A stretch of DNA of 11,968 nucleotides from Lentisphaeria bacterium (lineage in GTDB: Bacteria > Verrucomicrobiota > Lentisphaeria > Oligosphaerales > PUNB01), in the NCBI GenBank assembly GCA_007133055.1, contig SLNM01000189.1, forward strand, positions 1 through 11,968, in the 5' to 3' direction. The notes below the pieces were generated by a model. That model made no database searches and was not told where the DNA came from. It was given only the letters and a program-made list of their open reading frames with translations. Numbering within the stretch: the first letter of the stretch is position 1; every line of letters begins with the position of its first letter. Both the position numbers and the translations under genes were made by a program. Below, one piece after another: positions 6,452 to 11,968 of this stretch.

Positions 6452-9373
6452 AATCAGTCATCAGGAAAAGCCAAACCCTTGTCCGCCATTTTGGTCGACA
6501 AGGAAGTAGGCAAGCGCCGGCAACTGGCCGCACTTCTCGAGGCGACTGGACTGCGTGTGCAAGCTTTTACCGGGGTCGAACAGGCCATCTCCAGACTCAA
6601 TCCGCAGGCGCCTCCTGATTTGATTGTCACCGGCCTTTTCATGCCGGGGCTGGACGGCTGGCATCTGTGCCGGCTCATGCGCTCGACCGAGTACAAGCCA
6701 TTCAATCAGGTTCCGATTCTGGTGGTCTCTGCAACATATCACAGCCACGAGGCGGAACGCCTCAGCGCTGATTTGGGCGCCAACGCCTTCCTTGGCTATC
6801 CCGTCGCCGAACCGTTGTTTAAGGACACCGTCGGCAAGCTCCTCGCCGCCGAGCCTCGGCCAACCTCTTTGTCCCATGTTCTGATTATCGAAGACGATGA
6901 AGCCACTGCCTGCCTGCTGGAGCGCACCTTTTCCGAGCGCGGCTACCAGACAGAGGTGGCGCTGAACGCCGGCGAGGGCGAAGAAAAATTCTACGCGAGC
7001 AACCCGGAAATAGTAATTATTGATTATATTCTTCCCGACCGCCCGGGGCATCTGCTGCTGCGTAAATTTCGCCGGCACTCGGCGGATTCCGTCTGCATCA
7101 TGATCAGCGGCGACTCACGCCCCGAGCTGGTGCTGGAATGGATGCGGCTGGGTGCCGCCGCCTACGCCCACAAACCTTTCAGACCCGAGTATTTGGTGCA
7201 TCTTTGCGAACAAGCCGCCCGCGAGCGGGCGTTGCTGCGCATACCCGCCCTGCTCAGAGAACGCACACAGGCTCTGCGCAGAAACCAGGAAAGATATCAG
7301 GGACTGTTCGATAATATGCTCTCCGGGGTTGCCCTCTACAAAACGGTCTTTGACACCAAAACCAAGGAACCTCTCGACTATCGCCTCATCGAATACAATC
7401 CGGCTCTGGAAAAGACCACCGGCATGAAGGCGGACAGCCTGCGCGGTCAAACCTTTCGGCAGGCCATGCCTGCCAGCGAACACCGCCTGCTGGACATCTT
7501 CCGGTCGGTGACCGAGAGCGGTCGGCCAGCTCACCAGGAGTACTTCAGCCAGGCATTCCAGCGGTATTTCGAGGCTACGGTGTACATCCCTGAACCAAAC
7601 CATCTGGCTCTGGTGCTGCGAGACATCACCGAACAAAAGCAGCAGGAGCAAAAAATCCGCCGCCTGGCCGAAATGCAGCGGCTGATCATGCTTATGGCCC
7701 AGGATTTCATCAATGTCCCGATCAAGCAGATCGATGCTATGTTCGACCGTAGCCTGGCTGAATTCGGCACTTTCGCCCAGGTCGACCGCGCCTACATTTT
7801 CCATTACGATTTCAAGCTCGAAACCATGACCAACATCCATGAGTGGTGCGCCCCGTCGATCGCCCCGCAAATGGACAATCTGCAAAACCTCCCGCTGTCG
7901 ATTGTCCCCGATCAAGTGGCGGCCCATCGCGACAGCGCCATCTACCATATCCCGCGTACCGACAACCTGCCCGAAAACAAACCGCTCCGAACCATCCTCG
8001 AAGCTGGGGATATAAAAACCTTGATGACCGTACCGATGATGCTGGGTGATCAATGCATTGGCTTCGTCGGTTTCGATGCGGTTCGGCAGTTGCGCGTTTG
8101 GAACGAGGAGGAGGTGGATTTGCTGACTCTTCTGGCCAGCCTGATGGCCAATGCCGAAAGCCGGCGGCGGGCCGAACAGGAAAGAATGCGCAGCGAGCAG
8201 CAAACACAGCAAACCCAGCGGCTTGAAAGCCTGGGAGTGCTGGCTGGTGGCATCGCCCATGATTTCAACAATATTCTGATGGCGATACTGGGTAACGCCG
8301 AGATGATCAAGGAGGATTCCCTGCCTCCGTCGGACACTCGAAAAAGCATGGAGGTTATCATCAGCTCCTGCTACCGAGCCGCTGATTTGTGCCGGCAAAT
8401 GCTGGCCTATGCCGGGCAAGGCACGTTTACTGTCGAACCGACCGACCTGAGCATGATGATCCGGGATATTCGCAGCCTGCTCGAAAGCGCGGTCTCCAAA
8501 AAATCAACACTCAGCCTGCACCTGCCCCAGGCTCCGTCGATGGTGATGGCCGATCCCAGCCAGATTCAGCAGGTGGCAATGAACCTGGTCATCAACGCCT
8601 CGGAGGCGATCGGCGATCACGAGGGAACCATTCATCTTAGGCTTGAAAATGTGTACTGCGACGACGAGTACCTGCGACAGACGGAGATGAGCAACCTACT
8701 GCCGGCCGGATCGTACTTGAGACTAGAAGTCGCGGACAATGGCTGCGGCATTGATCCGGCAACCCGGCAAAGGATGTTCGAGCCGTTCTTCACCACCAAG
8801 TTTACCGGCCGCGGCCTGGGACTGGCTGTGGTCGCTGGCATTGTCCGCGCCCACCAGGGTGCCCTCAAGGTTTACAGCGAACTCGGCCGGGGCACTAGCA
8901 TACAGGTTTTCCTCCCTGCCCTCGGAGTCGACGATGTCGGAGAAAGGCCGGCCCCCTATCAAACCAGAAACAGAGACGCATGGCGTGGCGAAGGAACCAT
9001 CCTTCTGGCCGAGGACGATGAAAGTGTACGCCTGCTCAGCCGGCACATACTTGAACGGCTCGGATTTCAGGTGCTGATCGCGGCCGACGGCCTGGAGGCT
9101 GTCGATATATACCGGCAGAAAGCCAGTCAAATCGATCTGGTGCTGCTTGATCTGACCATGCCCAGACTGGATGGACGGCAGGCCTTCGATGAGATGCGCA
9201 AAATCAATCCGCAAGTCCAGGCAATAGTGGCCAGCGGATATAACAAAGAGAATGTCGCCGAGCGCTTCGCCCGACAGGGACTGGCAGGATTCATCCAAAA
9301 ACCATACTCCACAAGAAAACTCGAGGGTCTGCTCAAGGACTTCTTCGCTCCGGCGACAACGCCCCGGAGGTGA
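6449..9373 (+). CDS. Hybrid sensor histidine kinase: pseudo-REC, REC, PAS, GAF, HisKA, HATPase, REC
   Basis: A 974-residue soluble kinase with no transmembrane segment. Domains from the TTG start: a receiver-like domain (about 10-130) whose phosphoacceptor position is Gly62 (DLIVTGLFMPGLDG) and whose conserved Lys is replaced (FLGYPVAEP), so it should not be phosphorylated; an intact receiver (143-265: EDD with Asp149/150, Asp192, ISGD, HKPF); a PAS domain (about 283-400) ending LRDITEQKQ; a GAF domain (about 410-565); a Gln/Glu-rich coiled linker; HisKA with His604 in GGIAHDFNNIL; HATPase with N box Asn716, DNGCGID and FTGRGLGLAV; and a terminal receiver (Asp856/857, Asp901 in LLDLTMP, ASGY, QKPY). 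HDFNN is typical of the NtrB-like kinase class. It probably senses a cytoplasmic signal through PAS/GAF and phosphorylates its receivers or a distant regulator; no separate response regulator is adjacent. It is transcribed divergently from the FAD oxidoreductase. If ATG 6407 is used the protein is 988 residues. Confidence 0.93.
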   Translation: MNQSSGKAKPLSAILVDKEVGKRRQLAALLEATGLRVQAFTGVEQAISRLNPQAPPDLIVTGLFMPGLDGWHLCRLMRSTEYKPFNQVPILVVSATYHSHEAERLSADLGANAFLGYPVAEPLFKDTVGKLLAAEPRPTSLSHVLIIEDDEATACLLERTFSERGYQTEVALNAGEGEEKFYASNPEIVIIDYILPDRPGHLLLRKFRRHSADSVCIMISGDSRPELVLEWMRLGAAAYAHKPFRPEYLVHLCEQAARERALLRIPALLRERTQALRRNQERYQGLFDNMLSGVALYKTVFDTKTKEPLDYRLIEYNPALEKTTGMKADSLRGQTFRQAMPASEHRLLDIFRSVTESGRPAHQEYFSQAFQRYFEATVYIPEPNHLALVLRDITEQKQQEQKIRRLAEMQRLIMLMAQDFINVPIKQIDAMFDRSLAEFGTFAQVDRAYIFHYDFKLETMTNIHEWCAPSIAPQMDNLQNLPLSIVPDQVAAHRDSAIYHIPRTDNLPENKPLRTILEAGDIKTLMTVPMMLGDQCIGFVGFDAVRQLRVWNEEEVDLLTLLASLMANAESRRRAEQERMRSEQQTQQTQRLESLGVLAGGIAHDFNNILMAILGNAEMIKEDSLPPSDTRKSMEVIISSCYRAADLCRQMLAYAGQGTFTVEPTDLSMMIRDIRSLLESAVSKKSTLSLHLPQAPSMVMADPSQIQQVAMNLVINASEAIGDHEGTIHLRLENVYCDDEYLRQTEMSNLLPAGSYLRLEVADNGCGIDPATRQRMFEPFFTTKFTGRGLGLAVVAGIVRAHQGALKVYSELGRGTSIQVFLPALGVDDVGERPAPYQTRNRDAWRGEGTILLAEDDESVRLLSRHILERLGFQVLIAADGLEAVDIYRQKASQIDLVLLDLTMPRLDGRQAFDEMRKINPQVQAIVASGYNKENVAERFARQGLAGFIQKPYSTRKLEGLLKDFFAPATTPRR

Positions 9374-9445
9374 GCCGCCAATCCAAACTTGCGAAACCGT
9401 ATTCAGCCAGTATGGTAAGAACCTTTGACCGGAACAAGTCAACCA

Positions 9446-9628
9446 CTAGCCTGATTAATTCATGAACTTCGTAGCGAGAGGCGCCAGTGCGTGTGAGATC
9501 AACAGCTTGCGGCCGTAAGCCGGTCGCGGCGTACTGGACGCACGGCAATGATCGGCGTCGGTTGCAAGCTGTTGAGATTGCGTGCAATGGCGACTCGCAA
9601 CAGATGGCTCATGAATTATTCAGGCTAG
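9446..9628. mobile_element. MITE-like inverted-repeat element, 183 bp including CTAG flanks
   Basis: The ends are imperfect inverted repeats: CTAGCCTGATTAATTCATGA on the left against CTAGCCTGAATAATTCATGA read inward from the right (one mismatch in 20). A second perfect inner pair is CAACAGCTTGC (9500-9510) with 9564-9574, and further partial pairing lies between. If the terminal repeat begins at CCTGA, both sides are flanked by CTAG, which could be a 4-bp target duplication or just part of the repeat because CTAG is palindromic. There is no coding potential. It fills most of the gap between the kinase and tRNA-Lys and ends eight bases before the tRNA. It may be a non-autonomous derivative of an insertion sequence or an intergenic hairpin repeat; the parent family is not identified. 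Confidence 0.65.
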
Positions 9629-9636
9629 GAATCTCC

Positions 9637-9712
9637 GGGTTGGTAGCTCAGTCGGCAGAGCAACGGCCTTTTAAGCCGTGGGTCCCGGGTTCGAGTCCCG
9701 GCCAACCCACCA
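9637..9712 (+). tRNA. tRNA-Lys (anticodon UUU)
   Basis: A complete 76-nt cloverleaf: acceptor GGGTTGG paired with CCAACCC, D arm with AGCTCAGTCGGCAGAGC, anticodon stem ACGGC/GCCGT around the loop CTTTTAA (anticodon TTT), variable loop, T arm CCGGG-TTCGAGT-CCCGG, discriminator A and an encoded CCA. It decodes AAA/AAG lysine. It lies eight bases after the inverted-repeat element and shortly before rpmB. No strong promoter is visible just upstream, so it may be read from further left or from within the element. Confidence 0.97.
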
Positions 9713-9730
9713 TGGCTTTGTTTAGCCATG
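9711..9730 (+). other. Small hairpin immediately 3' of tRNA-Lys
   Basis: CATGGCT (9711-9717), loop TTGTTT and AGCCATG (9724-9730) form a perfect 7-bp stem that starts within the encoded CCA. No T-run follows, so it is a weak terminator candidate at best. It may influence tRNA 3' trimming, and it overlaps the predicted -35 of the rpmB promoter. Confidence 0.35.
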
Positions 9731-9745
9731 AACATATTGTATAAT
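9718..9745 (+). promoter_or_regulatory. Predicted promoter for rpmB
   Basis: TTGTTT (9718-9723) and a perfect TATAAT (9740-9745) are separated by 16 bases, between the tRNA and rpmB. Transcription would begin near 9752, giving an untranslated leader of about 45 bases. Confidence 0.55.
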
Positions 9746-9795
9746 CTACGGTGCCTTGCAGACGAGGCAAAACATTTATCAAGGGATGACAAATC

Positions 9796-10026
9796 ATGAG
9801 TTCCGTTTGCGAAATATGCGGCAAGAGAAAGACCGTCGGCGGCTCGATTACCAGGCGCGGCCTGGCCAAGAAGAAAGGCGGGATTGGCATGCACGTGGTA
9901 AAAAATGTCAAACGCACCTTCAGCCCCAACCTGCAAAGAGTGCGGGCGCGCCTGGCCAATGGCGGGGTCAGAAGAATGCGGGTATGCACCGCCTGTATTC
10001 GCGATAATCGGGTACAAAAAGCCTGA
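9796..10026 (+). CDS. rpmB: 50S ribosomal protein bL28
   Basis: A 76-residue, very basic protein of the large ribosomal subunit. It opens MSSVCEICGKRKTVGG, followed by the NVKRTFSPNLQ segment typical of L28. Cys5/Cys8 and Cys64/Cys67 (CTAC) form the zinc-ribbon (C+) version. AAGGGATG stands upstream of the ATG at suitable spacing. It has its own predicted promoter and follows tRNA-Lys. No clear terminator separates it from queD 120 bases on; the 12-bp palindrome GTTCTCGAGAAC (10035-10046) has no T-run. Confidence 0.97.
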   Translation: MSSVCEICGKRKTVGGSITRRGLAKKKGGIGMHVVKNVKRTFSPNLQRVRARLANGGVRRMRVCTACIRDNRVQKA

Positions 10027-10146
10027 ACTTCGCCGTTCTCGAGAACCGAATACCCATTGACTCCGTGTCTTCATGACTGCATGACTCCGGAAATGACACA
10101 GCGAATTAATCCGGGGCAGCCCCGCGCCAGCGGCGCAACGCATACC

Positions 10147-10524
10147 ATGTTTGAACTTACCGTCAATACTACTTTTTCCGCCGCCCATAGCCTGAAAGGC
10201 TATCCGGGGGATTGCCGCCACATTCACGGACACAACTGGCAGGCCGCGGTTTGTCTGCGCGGCGAACAGCTTGACGAGCTGGGCCTGTGCATGGACTTTC
10301 GTGAGATCAAACGTCGAATTCACTCTGTGACCAGCGAGCTGGACCATCGCCTTATCAATGATCTCCAACCTTTTGACCGGCTTAATCCCAGCAGTGAAAA
10401 TCTGGCCCGCCATTTATTTTGCAAAATCCGCGAGGAATTTGCCGATACCCCCGTCAACGTGGTCAGGGTGACGGTTTCCGAGAGCCCGGATGTCAGTGCC
10501 GCCTACTTCGAGAACCAATCATGA
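10147..10524 (+). CDS. queD: 6-carboxytetrahydropterin synthase (QueD/PTPS family)
   Basis: A 125-residue cytoplasmic enzyme that converts dihydroneopterin triphosphate to 6-carboxytetrahydropterin, an early step to preQ0 and tRNA queuosine. The zinc ligands are visible: His14 (FSAAHSL) and His27/His29 in CRHIHGHNW, with catalytic Cys23 in the same motif. GLCMDFREIK, ELDHRLIND and the late VTVSESP with its pterin-binding Glu follow the family. The start at MFELTV is chosen on family length. The frame runs open upstream, but that part is not conserved in character. No good Shine-Dalgarno precedes this ATG; two small GC hairpins (10112-10124 and 10124-10136) stand there instead. The stop overlaps the next gene as ATGA. 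A 6-pyruvoyl-tetrahydropterin synthase role is less likely in bacteria. Confidence 0.9.
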   Translation: MFELTVNTTFSAAHSLKGYPGDCRHIHGHNWQAAVCLRGEQLDELGLCMDFREIKRRIHSVTSELDHRLINDLQPFDRLNPSSENLARHLFCKIREEFADTPVNVVRVTVSESPDVSAAYFENQS

Positions 10525-11558
10525 AAGCAGCCGTTCTAACCGCCTTGCGTGAAATTGAAATCCGCAACTTACCCTCTCCGAACATCACCTCCCCCCACGA
10601 GGTATTGCTGCGCCTGAAGACTGTCGGGGTCTGCGGCTCCGATGTCCACTACTACACTACCGGGCGCATTGGCGGCCAGGTGGTCGAATACCCCTTCACC
10701 GTCGGACATGAAGCGGCGGCCGTGGTCGAGCAAACCGGCCCGGCTGTCCGCCGGGTCAGAACAGGCGACCGTGTGGCCATCGAACCAGCGGTGGTCTGCC
10801 ACCAGTGCGACCAGTGCCGCGCGGGCCGCCGGAACACCTGCCGAAACCTGCGATTCCTCGGCTGCCCCGGACAATTGCCGGGCTGTCTGAGCGAGTTCAT
10901 TGTGATGCCCGAGGAATGCTGCCTGCCAATCCCCGAGTCCATGAACTTCGCCGCCGCCACTCTGGCCGAGCCGCTGGCGATCGGAATGTATGCAGTGAAA
11001 CAATCGGTCAACATGGACAATGCTCGCATCGGCATCCTGGGGCTGGGCCCGATCGGGTTGTCCGTAATGCTCTGCGCCCGCCAGGCCGGCGCCCAAAAAA
11101 TCTACGGCGCGGACATCCTCGACTACCGCTGCCGGGTGGCCGCCGACCACGGCGCCGACTGGGTCGGCAATCCGGAGAAGGTCAACTTGGTCGAGGAGGT
11201 GGCTCGCCGCGAACCACTGCTGCTGGATGCCGTATTCGAATGCTGCGGCCAGCAGAAGGCTCTGGACCAGGCCGTCAGGCTGCTTAAGCCCGGCGGCAGA
11301 CTGATGATTGTCGGCATCCCCGAGTTCGAACGATATTCTTTCGTCGCCGACCTGGCTCGTCGCCGGGAAATCTGCCTGCAGCATGTGCGCCGCCAAAACC
11401 AATGCGCCGAACTGGCAATCAGCATGATCGCCGAACAAAAAATCAACCCCGAATTCATGGCCACCGACCACTATCGCCTGGAACAATGTCAGACCGCCTT
11501 CCGACAGGTGGAGAATTATGCCAACGGTGTGATCAAAGCGATGATTGACTTCCCATGA
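10521..11558 (+). CDS. Zinc-dependent medium-chain dehydrogenase, sorbitol/xylitol dehydrogenase-like
   Basis: A 345-residue NAD(P)-dependent polyol or alcohol dehydrogenase. Catalytic zinc ligands are Cys38 (VGVCGSDVHYY, the sorbitol-dehydrogenase form) and His63/Glu64 (GHE), plus a later Glu in LAEPLA. The structural-zinc lobe is complete: Cys93, Cys96, Cys99 and Cys107 with C-x2-C-x2-C-x7-C spacing. The Rossmann motif GILGLGPIGLSV follows, with an acidic residue (ADILD) after the second strand that favours NAD over NADP. Start and stop overlap queD and smpB by ATGA, so the enzyme sits in a tightly coupled trio with two unrelated housekeeping genes. The true substrate is uncertain; threonine-dehydrogenase-like enzymes share most motifs. 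Confidence 0.88.
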   Translation: MKAAVLTALREIEIRNLPSPNITSPHEVLLRLKTVGVCGSDVHYYTTGRIGGQVVEYPFTVGHEAAAVVEQTGPAVRRVRTGDRVAIEPAVVCHQCDQCRAGRRNTCRNLRFLGCPGQLPGCLSEFIVMPEECCLPIPESMNFAAATLAEPLAIGMYAVKQSVNMDNARIGILGLGPIGLSVMLCARQAGAQKIYGADILDYRCRVAADHGADWVGNPEKVNLVEEVARREPLLLDAVFECCGQQKALDQAVRLLKPGGRLMIVGIPEFERYSFVADLARRREICLQHVRRQNQCAELAISMIAEQKINPEFMATDHYRLEQCQTAFRQVENYANGVIKAMIDFP

Positions 11559-11968
11559 ACCTGGCTCGCAACAAGAAAGCCTTCCACGACTACGAAATCC
11601 TGGAGAAATTCGAGGCCGGCATCCAGTTGCTCGGCACCGAAGTCAAGTCATGCCGCGCCCACAATCTCAATCTGACTGAGGGCTACGCCAAGGTGCAGGA
11701 TGGCGAGCTGTGGCTGTGCAACGTTCACATCGCTCACTACAAGCAGGGAAACCGGTTCAACCATGAAGTCAGACGCCCGCGTCGGCTGCTGCTGCACAAG
11801 CGCGAAATTCGCCGCCTCAAGCAGGCGACCGAGGCCAAGGGACTGACCGTGGCGCCCCTGGCCGTTTACCTGAAGGGCCAGCATATCAAAGTCGAGCTGG
11901 GGCTGGGGCGCGGCAAGAGCAAGCACGACAAACGGGAAACCATCAAACGCCAAATTCACCGGCGCGAA
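11555..11968 (+). CDS. smpB: SsrA-binding protein SmpB (3' end outside the window)
   Basis: SmpB binds tmRNA and enters the stalled ribosome for trans-translation. The visible 138 codons start MNLARNKKAFHDYEILEKFE, then AGIQLLGTEVKSCR, the family hallmark. The Lys/Arg-rich LLLHKREIRRL, the APLAVYLKGQHIKVELGLGRGK barrel strand and KHDKRETIKR follow. About 15 residues of the basic tail that would fold in the decoding centre are cut off by the window edge. The ATG overlaps the dehydrogenase stop. Whether the tmRNA gene lies downstream cannot be seen. Confidence 0.96.
   Translation, partial: MNLARNKKAFHDYEILEKFEAGIQLLGTEVKSCRAHNLNLTEGYAKVQDGELWLCNVHIAHYKQGNRFNHEVRRPRRLLLHKREIRRLKQATEAKGLTVAPLAVYLKGQHIKVELGLGRGKSKHDKRETIKRQIHRRE

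Noticed and set aside
7115..8419. A 434-codon open frame on the minus strand inside the kinase gene
   Set aside because: It is the shadow of the GC-rich kinase frame; the plus-strand frame carries clear PAS, GAF and HisKA motifs, while the reverse product has no recognisable family pattern.
10035..10046. Terminator after rpmB
   Set aside because: The GTTCTCGAGAAC palindrome has no loop to speak of and no following T-run.
10027..10146. preQ1 riboswitch ahead of queD
   Set aside because: I could not find the expected small H-type pseudoknot with its A-rich tail; only two simple GC hairpins are visible.
9625..10413. A 262-codon minus-strand frame over tRNA-Lys, rpmB and queD
   Set aside because: It runs antisense through a tRNA and two well-supported genes, so it is spurious. 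The tRNA part yields a WPGLEPGTHGL-like peptide often seen as a false protein from tRNA antisense.

Overview
The window looks like chromosomal DNA from a moderately GC-rich Gram-negative bacterium. A periplasmic binding lipoprotein, a multi-domain hybrid sensor kinase, a WecA-type lipid-carrier transferase and a four-helix-bundle/suffix-domain gene together suggest a Desulfuromonas/Geobacter-like deltaproteobacterium. This placement is an inference from gene families, not a database result. There is no phage, plasmid, CRISPR or rRNA signature.

Layout. Positions 46-6346 are read leftwards (minus strand). From right to left they hold an FAD-dependent phytoene-desaturase-like oxidoreductase and hisI (ATGA overlap), a nested-palindrome REPIN-like element, nfeD and a BtuF-like lipoprotein (ATGA overlap), a four-helix-bundle gene broken by one in-frame amber codon, and a WecA/MraY-family sugar-phosphate transferase. 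A short intergenic region at 6347-6448, with a good minus-strand promoter, separates this block from a rightward block. That block holds a 974-residue hybrid histidine kinase, a 183-bp MITE-like inverted-repeat element, tRNA-Lys(UUU), rpmB, queD, a zinc-dependent sorbitol-dehydrogenase-like enzyme and the 5' part of smpB. The last three overlap by ATGA and are probably translationally coupled.

Working together. Most genes are core functions: histidine biosynthesis, translation (L28, tRNA-Lys, SmpB ribosome rescue), queuosine precursor synthesis, envelope glycan priming and membrane quality control. The unusual content lies between them. There is a GTAG-headed paired palindrome of REPIN type. 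There is a MITE-like element with CTAG flanks, whose end sequence recurs as a 15-nt identical fragment upstream of the WecA-like gene. The four-helix gene carries a linker of 9-nt-period repeats in direct and then inverted orientation, and a single UAG at an otherwise well-conserved junction. The kinase carries a receiver domain that has lost its phosphoacceptor. I found no convincing multi-gene novel defence or biosynthetic system and no clear rho-independent terminator.
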